Below are positions 17,776 to 26,270 of a DNA stretch of 64,000 nt, piece by piece. This stretch comes from Alkalispirillum mobile (GTDB lineage Bacteria; Pseudomonadota; Gammaproteobacteria; Nitrococcales; Halorhodospiraceae). Location: positions 806,001 through 870,000 of the forward strand of contig NZ_RCDA01000001.1 in NCBI RefSeq assembly GCF_003664325.1, in the 5' to 3' direction. The position numbers and the translations under genes were made by a program. Numbering within the stretch: position 1 is the first letter of the stretch; every line of letters starts with the position of its first letter. Below the pieces are notes generated by a model. That model saw only the letters and a list, made by a program, of their open reading frames with translations, was not told where the DNA came from and made no database searches.

Positions 17776-17794
17776 CCCACCATCATACGGTGGG
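17776..17794. other. Short hairpin upstream of ilvB
   Basis: CCCACC and GGTGGG pair over 6 bp around ATCATAC. It lies in the 133-bp gap between msrB and ilvB, both read on the minus strand. It may end msrB transcription or form part of the ilvB leader. No T-run and no leader peptide rich in Leu, Val or Ile was seen, so attenuation is not supported. Confidence 0.3.
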
Positions 17795-17849
17795 ACAGCC
17801 CAAACTGGAACCCGCGGCAGAATGCACCAGCCCGTCCCGGGGCGCCGTC

Positions 17850-18242
17850 TCAGCCCGGTTTCAGGCTCAGGCAGACGGAATTGATGCAGTAGCGCAACCC
17901 GGTCGGCATCGGGCCATCCGGGAAGACGTGCCCCAGGTGGGCATCGCAGTGGGCGCAGCGCACCTCCTCGCGCACCATCCCGAGGCTGTGGTCCTGGAGA
18001 ATCCGCAGGTCGTCGTCGGAGACCGGCGCCCAGAAGCTGGGCCAGCCCGACCCGGAGTCGTACTTGGTCCGGCTGCTGAACAGCGGCGTGTCGCAACAGA
18101 CACAGTGATAAGTGCCCGATTCCTTGCAGTGGTAGTACGCCCCGGTAAAGGGCCGTTCCGTACCGCCCTGACGACAGACGGCGTACTGCTCATCGGTCAG
18201 CTCCGCCCGCCACTGGGCATCGCTCTTCTCCACCCTGGCCAT
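17850..18242 (-). CDS. msrB: Peptide-methionine (R)-S-oxide reductase MsrB
   Basis: The 130-aa protein shows the MsrB signature. Two CxxC pairs bind zinc (CVCC and CAHC). The substrate region is [11 protein letters not shown], and LGHVFPDGP precedes the catalytic Cys in RYCINS. It repairs methionine-R-sulfoxide in proteins with thioredoxin. No signal peptide is present, so it is cytosolic. It sits between ilvB and a Sir2 gene on the minus strand. Confidence 0.95.
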   Translation of the reverse strand: MARVEKSDAQWRAELTDEQYAVCRQGGTERPFTGAYYHCKESGTYHCVCCDTPLFSSRTKYDSGSGWPSFWAPVSDDDLRILQDHSLGMVREEVRCAHCDAHLGHVFPDGPMPTGLRYCINSVCLSLKPG

Positions 18243-18279
18243 GGGGCATGTCCTCCTTCAGCTGGTCGTTAGGGTGTTA

Positions 18280-19002
18280 TTAATATTGGCTCTCCCGGGT
18301 CACAACCGCCACCAGGCGCGGCAGCCAGGCCGAGGCGGTGCCGGGCAGCCAATGATCCACCCGGTCGCTGAGCGGGGTGGCCTCGGGGTTGATCTCCACC
18401 ACCGGCACCCCGGCGGCCAGCGCCTCTTCGGGCAGGGACGCCGCCGGCTGCACCAGCGTGGACGTGCCCACGCTGAGCACCAGGTCGGCCTCGACGACTG
18501 CCTGGAAGGCCTGGCGCAGGGCCTGCTCCGGCAGCATTTCGCCGAACCAGACCACGTCCGGGCGCAGGGGGCCACCGCAGCGGGCGCAGGCCTTGGCGGG
18601 TGGTTCGGCCACCGCCGCGCAGTGGTGGCAGCGATCTCGATCGATGCGGCCGTGGAGTTCCACAACCCGGTGACTGCCGGCACGCTGGTGCATGCCGTCG
18701 ACATTCTGGGTGATCACCCACAGCGCCGGGTTGGCCGCCTCCCAATGGGCCAGCGCCCGATGTCCGGCGTGGGGCTTGGCGCGGGCCACCAGCTCACGAC
18801 GCCAGGCGTACCAGTCGAGCACCCGCTGCGGGTGGCGCTCGAACGCCTCCGGTGTCGCCAGCTCCATGGGGTCGAAACGCGCCCAGAGCCCGGACTGGGC
18901 CTCGCGGAAGGTGGGCACGCCGCTCTCCGCGGACATGCCCGCACCGGTAAGCACCACCGGCCGGCGGGCAGCGCGCAACCGGGTGACCAGATGCTGATTC
19001 AT
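18280..19002 (-). CDS. cobB: Sir2-family NAD-dependent protein deacylase
   Basis: The start at MNQHLV gives 240 aa and puts the NAD-binding motif GAGMSAESGVPTFR about 15 residues in, as in the family; an ATG ten codons earlier is possible. Other motifs are TQNVDGMHQRAG, the catalytic His in VELHG, and a Cys4 zinc site (CHHC...CARC). YAWRR near residue 75 matches the Tyr-x-x-Arg pair that lets SIRT5/CobB-type enzymes bind succinyl- or malonyl-lysine. The enzyme removes acyl groups from lysines using NAD. In bacteria a common target is acetyl-CoA synthetase, of interest given the acetate-type symporter at 42271. It diverges from serB. Confidence 0.9.
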   Translation of the reverse strand: MNQHLVTRLRAARRPVVLTGAGMSAESGVPTFREAQSGLWARFDPMELATPEAFERHPQRVLDWYAWRRELVARAKPHAGHRALAHWEAANPALWVITQNVDGMHQRAGSHRVVELHGRIDRDRCHHCAAVAEPPAKACARCGGPLRPDVVWFGEMLPEQALRQAFQAVVEADLVLSVGTSTLVQPAASLPEEALAAGVPVVEINPEATPLSDRVDHWLPGTASAWLPRLVAVVTRESQY

Positions 19003-19090
19003 TGCCTCGCTCGCCACATCCCGCTCCCGCATTCGCTACAATGGCCACCTCACCAGCATGACCCATCAGCCAGAGGGAACCCAAGCGATT

Positions 19091-20305
19091 ATGAGCGAGA
19101 TCATCCTCATCAACGTCTCCGGTCAGGACCAGCCCGGTCTCACCTCCTCGCTGATGGGCATTCTGGCGGAGTACAACGTGGGCATCCTGGACATCGGCCA
19201 GGCGATGATCCACGACACCCTGTCACTGGGCATCCTCATCGAGGTGCCGGAGGAGGCCAACGTCTCGCCGGTACTCAAGGATGTGCTCTTCCACCTGCAC
19301 GACAAGGGGATGCAGGTCCGTTTCACCCCGATTAGCGAGGCGGAGTACAGCGCCTGGGTGGCAGGGGCCGGCCGCGCCCGTTACATCATCACGCTGCTCG
19401 GCCGACGGATCACCGCCGAACAGATCGCCCGGATCGCCAGCGTGATCAGCGCCCAGGGGCAGAACATCGAGGATGTCATCCGCTTGTCGGGACGCCGGCC
19501 GCTGCACAAGGCAGGGGAGCATTCCCGGGCCTGTGTGGAGCTGACCGTCCGCGGCCAGCCGGTGGACCTGGACGCCATGAAACGCGACTTCCTCGAGATA
19601 TCCGGCGAGCTGGGCATCGACATCTCCTTCCAGGAGGACAATGTCTACCGGCGCAACCGCCGCCTGGTGGCCTTCGACATGGACTCGACCCTTATCCAGC
19701 AGGAGGTGATCGACGAGATGGCCAAGGCAGCCGGCGCCGGTGAACAGGTGGCCGAGGTGACCGAGGCGGCCATGCGCGGCGAGATCGACTTCAAGGAGAG
19801 CCTGCGCCAGCGGGTCGCCTGCCTGGAGGGGTTACCGGAATCCACCCTGCAGACCGTCGCGGAGCGGCTGACCTTGACCGAGGGCGCGGAGCGCCTGGTG
19901 CGCACCCTGAAAAGCTTCGGCTACCGCACGGCGATCATCTCCGGCGGCTTCACCTACTTTGGCCGCATGCTGCAGGAGCGCCTGGGCATCGACTACGTCT
20001 TCGCCAACGAGCTGGAGATCGAGGGCGGCCACCTCACCGGCCGCGTCACCGGGCCCATCGTCGACGGGCCGCGGAAGGCCGAACTGCTCCGCGAGATCGC
20101 CCAGCAGGAGCAGATCCGCCTCGACCAGGTGATCGCCATCGGTGACGGCGCCAACGACCTGCCGATGCTGCGTCTGGCCGGGCTGGGCATCGCCTTCCAC
20201 GCCAAGCCGGTGGTACGGGAGAGCGCCCGGCAGTCCATCTCCACCTTGGGGCTGGACGCCACGCTGTACCTGATGGGCATCAAGGACACCGAAACCCCGG
20301 CCTGA
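19091..20305 (+). CDS. serB: Phosphoserine phosphatase with two ACT domains
   Basis: The chosen ATG opens with the family-typical SEIILINVSGQDQPGLTS; an ATG 33 nt earlier is also in frame. Residues 1-170 hold two ACT regulatory domains. The HAD phosphatase domain follows, with the nucleophile motif FDMDSTLIQQEVIDE near 195, SGGFTYF near 285 and the magnesium site GDGANDLPM near 355. It dephosphorylates phosphoserine in the last step of serine synthesis. At 404 aa it matches the long gammaproteobacterial form. It diverges from the Sir2 gene with less than 100 bp between the two starts. Confidence 0.94.
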   Translation: MSEIILINVSGQDQPGLTSSLMGILAEYNVGILDIGQAMIHDTLSLGILIEVPEEANVSPVLKDVLFHLHDKGMQVRFTPISEAEYSAWVAGAGRARYIITLLGRRITAEQIARIASVISAQGQNIEDVIRLSGRRPLHKAGEHSRACVELTVRGQPVDLDAMKRDFLEISGELGIDISFQEDNVYRRNRRLVAFDMDSTLIQQEVIDEMAKAAGAGEQVAEVTEAAMRGEIDFKESLRQRVACLEGLPESTLQTVAERLTLTEGAERLVRTLKSFGYRTAIISGGFTYFGRMLQERLGIDYVFANELEIEGGHLTGRVTGPIVDGPRKAELLREIAQQEQIRLDQVIAIGDGANDLPMLRLAGLGIAFHAKPVVRESARQSISTLGLDATLYLMGIKDTETPA

Positions 20306-20322
20306 GTCAACGACAATAAATA

Positions 20323-20351
20323 TTTACGCTGCCCGATTATTTGCTGATAAT
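20323..20351 (+). promoter_or_regulatory. Sigma-70-like promoter for the EAL gene
   Basis: TTTACG (20323-20328) and GATAAT (20346-20351) are 17 bp apart, the ideal spacing, with 4/6 and 5/6 consensus matches. They lie in the 93-bp gap after serB, in a locally AT-rich stretch, about 48 bp before the EAL start codon. Confidence 0.5.
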
Positions 20352-20398
20352 CCATCAGGGGAATCGGTGACGGAATATCAAGAACACGAGGGGGCTAG

Positions 20399-21457
20399 AT
20401 GAGCTGTCCAGGTTGCGAGCAGGTCCCGGAACAACAACAGGGCGCGGGAACGCTCTACATCCTGCCGGCCCAGCCCCACGCCGCGGCCACCATCGCCGAG
20501 GCGGTCATCGGCAAGGGCTGGCCCCTGGAGCGCGAGGGCGACTCGGTACTCTCCGTACCGGTCCCCGATGGCGAACTCGGCACCGTGATGGGTGCGCTGA
20601 ACGAGGCGCTCACGCCGCAGGAACAGGCCGCCTGCCTGGCCAACTTCTTCACCGAGGGCGACAGCTGGTCACCGCAGGCGCTGCTGGCCACGCGCCCACT
20701 GGACGTACTGGTGGCCCGCAGCCAGTCGCAATGGCTCAGCGACCTCATCGATGAGCAGCGACTGCAGATGCACTTCCAGCCCATCGTCCACGCCGACGAC
20801 GGCCGCACCGTCTTCGCCTACGAATCCCTGGCCCGGGGGCTGGACGCCGACGGCGGACTCATTTCCCCGGGCGAACTCTTCCCCGCCGCCCGGGCCGCCA
20901 ACCTCATGTTCCACCTGGACCGGGCGGCCCGCGTCAGCGCGATCCGCCAATCCCACCAGCACGGCATCCGTCACCCGGTTTTTATCAACTTTAACCCCAC
21001 CGCGGTCTACGACCCCGGGTTCTGCCTGCGGACCACATTCAAAGAGGTGCGCCGGCTGGGCATCGAGCCGCACAACTTCGTCTTCGAGGTGGTGGAGACC
21101 GACTCGGTGGCCGACGAAGCGCACCTGAAGTCCATCCTGGAGGAATACCGCCGCCAGGGCTTTCGGATTGCCCTGGACGATCTGGGCGCCGGCTTCGGCT
21201 CGCTGACGCTGATGAAGCAGATCCGCCCCGACTTCATCAAGCTGGACCGGGAGCTGGTAGACGGCGTGCACTGGGACCGTTACAAGGCCGCCATCACCTC
21301 CCACCTGATCGAGATGGGCAAAACCCTCCAGGTGCAGATCATCGCCGAGGGGATCGAGCAGGCCGAGGACTGGCACTGGTTACGCGAGCGGGGGGTGCAT
21401 TACGTCCAGGGCTATTACTTCGCTCGGCCGGCCAGCCCGCCACCGACGCTGGACTGA
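20399..21457 (+). CDS. EAL-domain cyclic-di-GMP phosphodiesterase
   Basis: The 352-aa protein has a short N-terminal region with a CPGC motif (residues 3-6) and an EAL domain from about residue 115. Catalytic features are present: YESLARG (ESL in place of EAL), the Asn in FINFNPTAV, the Glu in FEVVET, the DD motif in ALDDLGAGFGS, the Lys in IKLDREL and the Glu in IAEGIEQ. It should hydrolyse c-di-GMP. No membrane segment or GGDEF domain is present. The N-terminal 100 residues resemble no sensor I know. GAGGGGG lies just before the ATG. It converges with the sigma-54 regulator. Confidence 0.88.
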   Translation: MSCPGCEQVPEQQQGAGTLYILPAQPHAAATIAEAVIGKGWPLEREGDSVLSVPVPDGELGTVMGALNEALTPQEQAACLANFFTEGDSWSPQALLATRPLDVLVARSQSQWLSDLIDEQRLQMHFQPIVHADDGRTVFAYESLARGLDADGGLISPGELFPAARAANLMFHLDRAARVSAIRQSHQHGIRHPVFINFNPTAVYDPGFCLRTTFKEVRRLGIEPHNFVFEVVETDSVADEAHLKSILEEYRRQGFRIALDDLGAGFGSLTLMKQIRPDFIKLDRELVDGVHWDRYKAAITSHLIEMGKTLQVQIIAEGIEQAEDWHWLRERGVHYVQGYYFARPASPPPTLD

Positions 21458-21477
21458 CCCACAGGACGACCCCGGGG

Positions 21478-22917
21478 TCAGCCCAGACCGTGGCGGCGTA
21501 GCTTGCGGTACAAGGTGCGCTCGCTCACGCCCAGCATCTGCGCCAGGCTGGCGCGATCGCCCTGGTGCAACGCCAGGGCCCGGCCCAAGTAGTGCGCCTC
21601 CGCCTCCTCCAGCGTCAGCAGTTCGTCCTCCGGCAGCACCGCCAGGCCCTTTTGCCCCACCACCTCCGGCGGCAGGTGCTCCACCAGGATCTCGGGGCCA
21701 TCCGCCAACAAGCTGGCCCGCTCCAGGACATTGCGTAACTCCCGGACATTGCCCGGGAAGTCATAGGCCTGCAGGCCAGCCAATGCCTCCTCGGAGAGCT
21801 GACGCCCCTGGCCATACTCCAGCCGCCGGAGGATCGCCTCACACAGGATCTGCAGGTCATCCAGCCGGTCACGCAACGGCGGCACGTTAATCGGAAAGGT
21901 GGAGATCCGGTAGTACAGGTCTTCCCGGAACTGGCCCTGCTCCACCATCCGGCGCAGATCCCGGTGGGTCGCCGCCACCAGCCGGAAATCGGCCCGTCGC
22001 GGCTCCACACTGCCCACGCGCCGGAAGCTGCGGGTCTCCAGCAGCCGCAGCAGCTTTACCTGCAACGACAGCGGAATATCCCCCACCTCGTCCAGGAACA
22101 GCGTCCCTCCCGCCGCGGCCTCCACCAGTCCGATCCGTGAGGACACGGCGCCGGTAAAGGACCCCTTCTCGTGACCGAACAGCTCGCTCTCGAACAGGGT
22201 CTCGGTAAGCCCGGAGCAGTCCACCGGCACGAAGGGCGCCTCGTGGCGGAGACTGGCGTTGTGCACGGCCCGGGCAATCAGTTCCTTGCCGGTGCCCGTC
22301 TCACCCTGGAGCAGCACGGAGACATCGCTGGGTGCGGCCCGGGTGACCAGCCCCAGCATCCGGTTGAAGGCCCGGGAGCGCCCCGTGAGCTCACTGCCAT
22401 TGGCCTGGGCACTGGCCACGGGCAGAGGCCGCAGCACCTCGATGAAGAAGCGGGTATCCCCTTCCGCCCCGGGGACAGGCCAGGTTTCCACGTCCACGTG
22501 TTCCTGCCCATGGGGGCCATGGTGAACGTGCAGCACCCGTTGTCGGCGCCGGGTATTCAGCGACGCACGCAGCGGACAGGCCTCGCCGGCCTGGTCACAG
22601 GGGACCTGGTAATGGTGGGAGACTTCGAAGCAGCGCACCCCCTCGCGCAGGGGGATATCCCCGTAGAGGCGTCGGTAGGCGCGGTTGGCGGCCAGGATGA
22701 CGTAATCCAGGCCGATAAGAATGGCCGGCTCCTCGAAGGCCTCGAGCATGGCCTGGGCGTCCGGTAACCAGCGGGCGGTCGCCCCCACCCGCGCCACTTG
22801 CTCGGGCAACACGCAGTCGCCCTGGGCGTAGTACGGGCAGGGGTCCACCTCGGCATCCCGCAGGATGCATTGATCGGGGGCGTTGCGGGCGCAGGGGCCA
22901 CGAGGATCGTCACTCAT
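21478..22917 (-). CDS. Sigma-54-dependent transcriptional activator with Cys-rich N-terminus and PAS domain
   Basis: The start at MSDDPRG gives 479 aa. The N-terminus has Cys at 9, 17, 27 and 35, then a PAS-like domain (about 50-160) with Cys96, HH101-102, Cys107 and Cys114 in the pattern SHHYQVPC...CPL. This looks like a metal or redox sensing site. The AAA+ domain has Walker A GETGTGKE, the sigma-54 contact loop GSFTGA (usually GAFTGA) and Walker [13 protein letters not shown] Fis-type helix-turn-helix ends the protein ([18 protein letters not shown]). It lies 31 nt after cioB on the same strand. A sigma-54 promoter precedes cioA, so it probably controls its own operon. Confidence 0.9.
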   Translation of the reverse strand: MSDDPRGPCARNAPDQCILRDAEVDPCPYYAQGDCVLPEQVARVGATARWLPDAQAMLEAFEEPAILIGLDYVILAANRAYRRLYGDIPLREGVRCFEVSHHYQVPCDQAGEACPLRASLNTRRRQRVLHVHHGPHGQEHVDVETWPVPGAEGDTRFFIEVLRPLPVASAQANGSELTGRSRAFNRMLGLVTRAAPSDVSVLLQGETGTGKELIARAVHNASLRHEAPFVPVDCSGLTETLFESELFGHEKGSFTGAVSSRIGLVEAAAGGTLFLDEVGDIPLSLQVKLLRLLETRSFRRVGSVEPRRADFRLVAATHRDLRRMVEQGQFREDLYYRISTFPINVPPLRDRLDDLQILCEAILRRLEYGQGRQLSEEALAGLQAYDFPGNVRELRNVLERASLLADGPEILVEHLPPEVVGQKGLAVLPEDELLTLEEAEAHYLGRALALHQGDRASLAQMLGVSERTLYRKLRRHGLG

Positions 22918-22948
22918 GGCCCCATGATAGCCCATTGCCCCCGGCGGC

Positions 22949-23953
22949 TCAGTGGTAGCCCTCACCCGGGCGCACCTTGCCGCGGAAGACCCAGTAGGTC
23001 CAACCGGTATACCCCATGACCACCGGCAGCACGAACAGCATGCCGATAAGCAGGAAGAGCTGGGTATCCGGGCTGGAAGCCGCATCCCAGAAGGTATGCT
23101 CCGGCGGCACCGCATAGGGCCACTTGCTGATCAGCATCCCCACGTAGAAAGAGGCGAACAGGGTCATTGCGGCGACAAAGGGCGTGCCCTCCTGACGCAG
23201 CTCCAGCGCCCGCCACAACCAGTAACTCACGACCACGGTGATCGCGGGGAACACCCACAGCCAGTGCAGGTTGTCCATCCAGCGGTTCATCACCTCTTCA
23301 TGGGCGAGCGGCGTCCACAGGCTGACGATCACGAAGAAGGCCAACACCGCGATCAGCGCCTTGCTGGCGATGCCGCGGGCCCACTCCTGAAGATCGCCCT
23401 CGGTCTTCATGATCAGCCACGCGCAACCGAGGAGCACATAACCGACCACAACACCCAGACCGGTCATCACGGTGAAGGGCGTCAACCAGTCCAGCGGACC
23501 ACCCACGTAGGTAAAGCCCTCGGTCTCGAAGCCCTGGATATACGCGCCGGCCACGGCCCCCTGCGCGAAGGCGGCCACCCCGGAGCCCAGGGTAAAGGCC
23601 CAGTTCCACAACGGCCGCGAGCGCGAACCGGCCTTGAACCGGAACTCGAAGGCCACACCCCGGAAGATGAGCCCGGCAAGCAGCAGAAACACGCCGATGT
23701 AGAGGGCCGGCAGGAAGACGGAGTAGACGAGCGGGAAGGCCCCAAGCAGGCCCGCCCCACCGAGCACCAGCCAGGTCTCGTTGCCGTCCCAGACCGGGGC
23801 CACGGAGTTCATCATGACATCCCGGTCTTCCTCGCTCCGGGCGAAGGGGAAAAGGATCCCCACGCCCAGGTCGAAGCCGTCCAGCAGGACGTACATGAAC
23901 ACGCCCAGCCCGATGATGGCGATCCAGATCAGTGTCAGATCAAGTAATTCCAT
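22949..23953 (-). CDS. cioB: Cytochrome bd-type (cyanide-insensitive) quinol oxidase subunit II
   Basis: The 334-aa protein has eight or so membrane segments and the CydB/CioB features [29 protein letters not shown] and [20 protein letters not shown]. Subunit II supports the haem-bearing subunit I in oxidising quinol and reducing O2 to water. Its Shine-Dalgarno GGGAGG overlaps the end of cioA, so the pair is translationally linked. The regulator gene follows. Length is shorter than E. coli CydB (379 aa), as in CIO-type enzymes. Confidence 0.92.
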   Translation of the reverse strand: MELLDLTLIWIAIIGLGVFMYVLLDGFDLGVGILFPFARSEEDRDVMMNSVAPVWDGNETWLVLGGAGLLGAFPLVYSVFLPALYIGVFLLLAGLIFRGVAFEFRFKAGSRSRPLWNWAFTLGSGVAAFAQGAVAGAYIQGFETEGFTYVGGPLDWLTPFTVMTGLGVVVGYVLLGCAWLIMKTEGDLQEWARGIASKALIAVLAFFVIVSLWTPLAHEEVMNRWMDNLHWLWVFPAITVVVSYWLWRALELRQEGTPFVAAMTLFASFYVGMLISKWPYAVPPEHTFWDAASSPDTQLFLLIGMLFVLPVVMGYTGWTYWVFRGKVRPGEGYH

Positions 23954-23960
23954 TGCGCTA

Positions 23961-25373
23961 TTACCTCCCGCTGGGCTGCGGCATCTCGTCGTCGAAGGCG
24001 GAACCCGCCGCGGACATGGGGCGCTTGGGGTGCCCGCCGGTGGCCGGCGTCTCCACCTCGATGGCCTCCGGGCCCTTGCGGATCAGCCGGGTCACGTAAT
24101 AAACCCCGGCAGTGAACACCACCGCGTAGACCGTGATGTAACCGATCAGGGTGAACAGGGCCATGCCACCGGTGAGCGACGGCGAAACGGCATCCTCAAG
24201 GCGCATGATGCCGTGCACCACCCAGGGCTGGCGCCCCACCTCGGTGACGAACCAGCCGGACAGCACCGCGATGAAGGGCAGCGGAATCATCCAACTGAAC
24301 ACCCGCAGGGTGGCATTGGACTCCCACAGGGTGCCGCGCCAGCGCTTCCAGGCACCGACGAAGGCCATCAGGATCATAAGCATCCCGATACCCACCATGA
24401 TGCGGAAGGCCCAGAACACGATCGGCATGTTGGGCCTATCCTCCGCGGCCCAGTCCTTGAGCCCCTGAACTTCGCCATCCAGGGAATGGGTGAGAATCAG
24501 GCTCGCCCCGTAGGGGATGCCGATCTCCAGGAAGTTGCGCTCCTGCTCCATGCTCGGGATGGCGAACAGCAGCAACGGCGCGCCCTCCTGGGTCTCCCAG
24601 ACCCCCTCCATCGCCGCCACCTTCTCCGGCTGATGCTCGAAGGTGTTCAGGCCGTGGATGTCGCCCACCACCAGCTGCGCGGGTGCGACGATGGCCAGCA
24701 GCACCACCGTCATGCCCAACGCCTTGCGGGACTCCACCACCGCCCGGTCACGCAGCAGGTACCAGGCGCTGACGCCCGCCACCACGAACCCGGCGGTCAG
24801 GAAGGAGGCCAGGGCCATGTGGAAGAAACGCGGCCAGAAGGAAGGATTGAAGATCGCCTCCATCCAGGACGTCACGAAGAACACCCCGTCCCGCAGCTCG
24901 GTACCGGCCGGGGTCTGCATCCAGCTATTGGCAGAGAGGATCCAGAAAGAGGAGATGAACGTCCCGATGGCCACCATGCAGGCCGCGAACAGGTGCGTGC
25001 CCCGGGGCACCTTGTTCCGCCCGAAGAGCAGAATGCCCAGGAACACCGCCTCGAGGAAGAAGGCCGTGATTACCTCATAGCTGAGAATCGGGCCGAGGAA
25101 GTTCGCCGAGGCGTAAGAGAAGTCACTCCAGTTGGTCCCGAACTGGAACGACATGACAATGCCGGACACCACGCCCATGCCGAAGACCACGGCAAAGACC
25201 TGGGTCCAGAACTTGGCGAGGCGCTCGTACACCGGGTTGCCGGTGCGGTAAAGCAGCGCCTCCAGGGTGGCAATGTAGGACGCCAACCCGATGGTAAAGA
25301 CCGGGAATATGGCATGGAACGACACCACGAACCCGAACTGTAGTCGCGAGAGAAAAACCGGATCCAGCTCCAT
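23961..25373 (-). CDS. cioA: Cytochrome bd-type (cyanide-insensitive) quinol oxidase subunit I
   Basis: The start ATG has GGAGG 7 nt upstream and gives 470 aa; a longer frame to 25484 is not needed. Family marks are RLQFGFVVSFHAIFP near residue 9 (haem ligand His), the helix around SFQFGTNW, the haem-ligand His in FFHMALASFL, and GWFVTEVGRQPW near 390. The Q-loop segment (LNTFEHQPEKVAAMEG) keeps the quinol-site Lys and Glu but lacks the long insertion of E. coli CydA, so it belongs to the short-Q-loop CIO group. It is a terminal oxidase of the inner membrane. A sigma-54-type promoter and upstream dyad precede it. Confidence 0.92.
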   Translation of the reverse strand: MELDPVFLSRLQFGFVVSFHAIFPVFTIGLASYIATLEALLYRTGNPVYERLAKFWTQVFAVVFGMGVVSGIVMSFQFGTNWSDFSYASANFLGPILSYEVITAFFLEAVFLGILLFGRNKVPRGTHLFAACMVAIGTFISSFWILSANSWMQTPAGTELRDGVFFVTSWMEAIFNPSFWPRFFHMALASFLTAGFVVAGVSAWYLLRDRAVVESRKALGMTVVLLAIVAPAQLVVGDIHGLNTFEHQPEKVAAMEGVWETQEGAPLLLFAIPSMEQERNFLEIGIPYGASLILTHSLDGEVQGLKDWAAEDRPNMPIVFWAFRIMVGIGMLMILMAFVGAWKRWRGTLWESNATLRVFSWMIPLPFIAVLSGWFVTEVGRQPWVVHGIMRLEDAVSPSLTGGMALFTLIGYITVYAVVFTAGVYYVTRLIRKGPEAIEVETPATGGHPKRPMSAAGSAFDDEMPQPSGR

Positions 25374-25429
25374 TATCAACCTCCGTTGCAACACTGCGAC
25401 GCTGCAGCGAGCTGTTCGTACGCGTCGGT

Positions 25430-25445
25430 AGCAAGCCGTATGCCA
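25430..25445 (-). promoter_or_regulatory. Sigma-54 (-24/-12) promoter of cioAB
   Basis: On the minus strand the sequence is TGGCATACGGCTTGCT. The consensus is TGGCAYR-N4-TTGCW, so TGGCA, the YR pair, the spacing and TTGCT all fit; GG and GC are exactly 10 nt apart. It lies about 57 bp upstream of the cioA start. The same operon encodes a sigma-54 activator. Confidence 0.75.
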
Positions 25446-25553
25446 CGGTGCACCACTTCGATGCGACGTCCCTTTTTCCTTCACCGGATCATGGGCTTAC
25501 ACATAGATATGGCACTCGGCCCCGTCACATCACCGGATCACCGACGCGGCATA

Positions 25554-25582
25554 TGACAGACACGGCTGTCACCTGACTGTCA
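25554..25582. promoter_or_regulatory. Candidate enhancer site: TGACAG-N6-CTGTCA plus a third CTGTCA
   Basis: TGACAG (25554-25559) and CTGTCA (25566-25571) form a perfect dyad; a second CTGTCA follows at 25577-25582, 11 bp after the first. They lie about 110-140 bp upstream of the -24/-12 element, the usual distance for enhancer sites of sigma-54 activators. The operon's own Fis-type regulator is the natural candidate to bind. Confidence 0.55.
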
Positions 25583-25707
25583 TTTTTGGCAGCGCTTCCC
25601 GGCCAGTGATCTCTCGGTTGCGCGTCGCTAACTTACCGACCACGCTACATATCATAGATCATGGCCCCACCCGCTTTGCTCCACCCTGCGACAATCGGCC
25701 GCGGAAT

Positions 25708-25727
25708 TTCTGCCAATGACGGCAGAA
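25708..25727. promoter_or_regulatory. Inverted repeat TTCTGCC-N6-GGCAGAA upstream of the Lrp gene
   Basis: Perfect 7-bp arms around 6 nt, centred about 85 bp before the Lrp/AsnC start. Autoregulation is common in this family, so it may be the regulator's own site. It is not a match to the E. coli Lrp consensus. Confidence 0.35.
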
Positions 25728-25801
25728 CCCGACCATTCCACTCTGGCGTGCAGCTTGCAAAGCAAACCGGGACTTGCGGATCAACCAAGGAGTGCCCACA
25801 G

Positions 25802-26245
25802 ATGGAACAACAGACCGCCATCCTGCGCATGCTCATGCGCAACAGCCGGATGTCGTACGCCGAGGTGGCCAGGGAGCTGGGCTGCTCCCGCGCCCACGCC
25901 CGCGAGCAGGTGCAACGTCTGGTTGAGGATGGGGTGATCGAGCAATTCACCGTGGTGCTGAACCCGGACAAGCTCGGGCGCACGGTATCCGCCTTCCTGG
26001 ACGTGGAGGTGGCGCCGAAGGGGCTGGAGGCGGCCGCGGAGGAACTGGCCGCCACCGACGAGGTGGTCAGCCTTTACATCATGAGCGACATGCGCAGCCT
26101 GCACATCCACACCCTGACGGCGGACAACGCCGGACTGGACCGCTTCATCCGCGAGCACCTGCTTGGTCGCGACCACATTGTCCGACTGGACTGCAAGCTG
26201 CTGATGGAACGGGTGAAGCACCGGCGCGGCGGGCCCAGGCTGTAG
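25802..26245 (+). CDS. Lrp/AsnC-family transcriptional regulator
   Basis: The ATG at 25802, with AAGGAG about 10 nt upstream, gives 147 aa, the normal family length; a longer frame begins 47 codons earlier without a ribosome site. The N-terminal helix-turn-helix reads AEVARELGCSRAHAREQVQR. The C-terminal RAM domain (about 60-140) binds small ligands, usually amino acids. It diverges from cioA and converges with the TauE gene. The target is unknown; a role in the neighbouring TRAP/GGT/TauE operon or autoregulation is possible. Confidence 0.88.
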   Translation: MEQQTAILRMLMRNSRMSYAEVARELGCSRAHAREQVQRLVEDGVIEQFTVVLNPDKLGRTVSAFLDVEVAPKGLEAAAEELAATDEVVSLYIMSDMRSLHIHTLTADNAGLDRFIREHLLGRDHIVRLDCKLLMERVKHRRGGPRL

Positions 26246-26270
26246 GGCCGCCGCGCCGGAGGCGGGGCCG

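Larger units (their letters stand above)
25374..25801. other. Divergent regulatory region between cioA and the Lrp/AsnC gene
   Basis: This 428-bp gap contains a sigma-54 promoter for cioA (25430-25445), a dyad with an extra repeat about 110-140 bp further upstream (25554-25582), and a separate inverted repeat (25708-25727) nearer the Lrp gene. I found no convincing sigma-70 promoter for the Lrp gene. No gene is seen. Confidence 0.6.
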
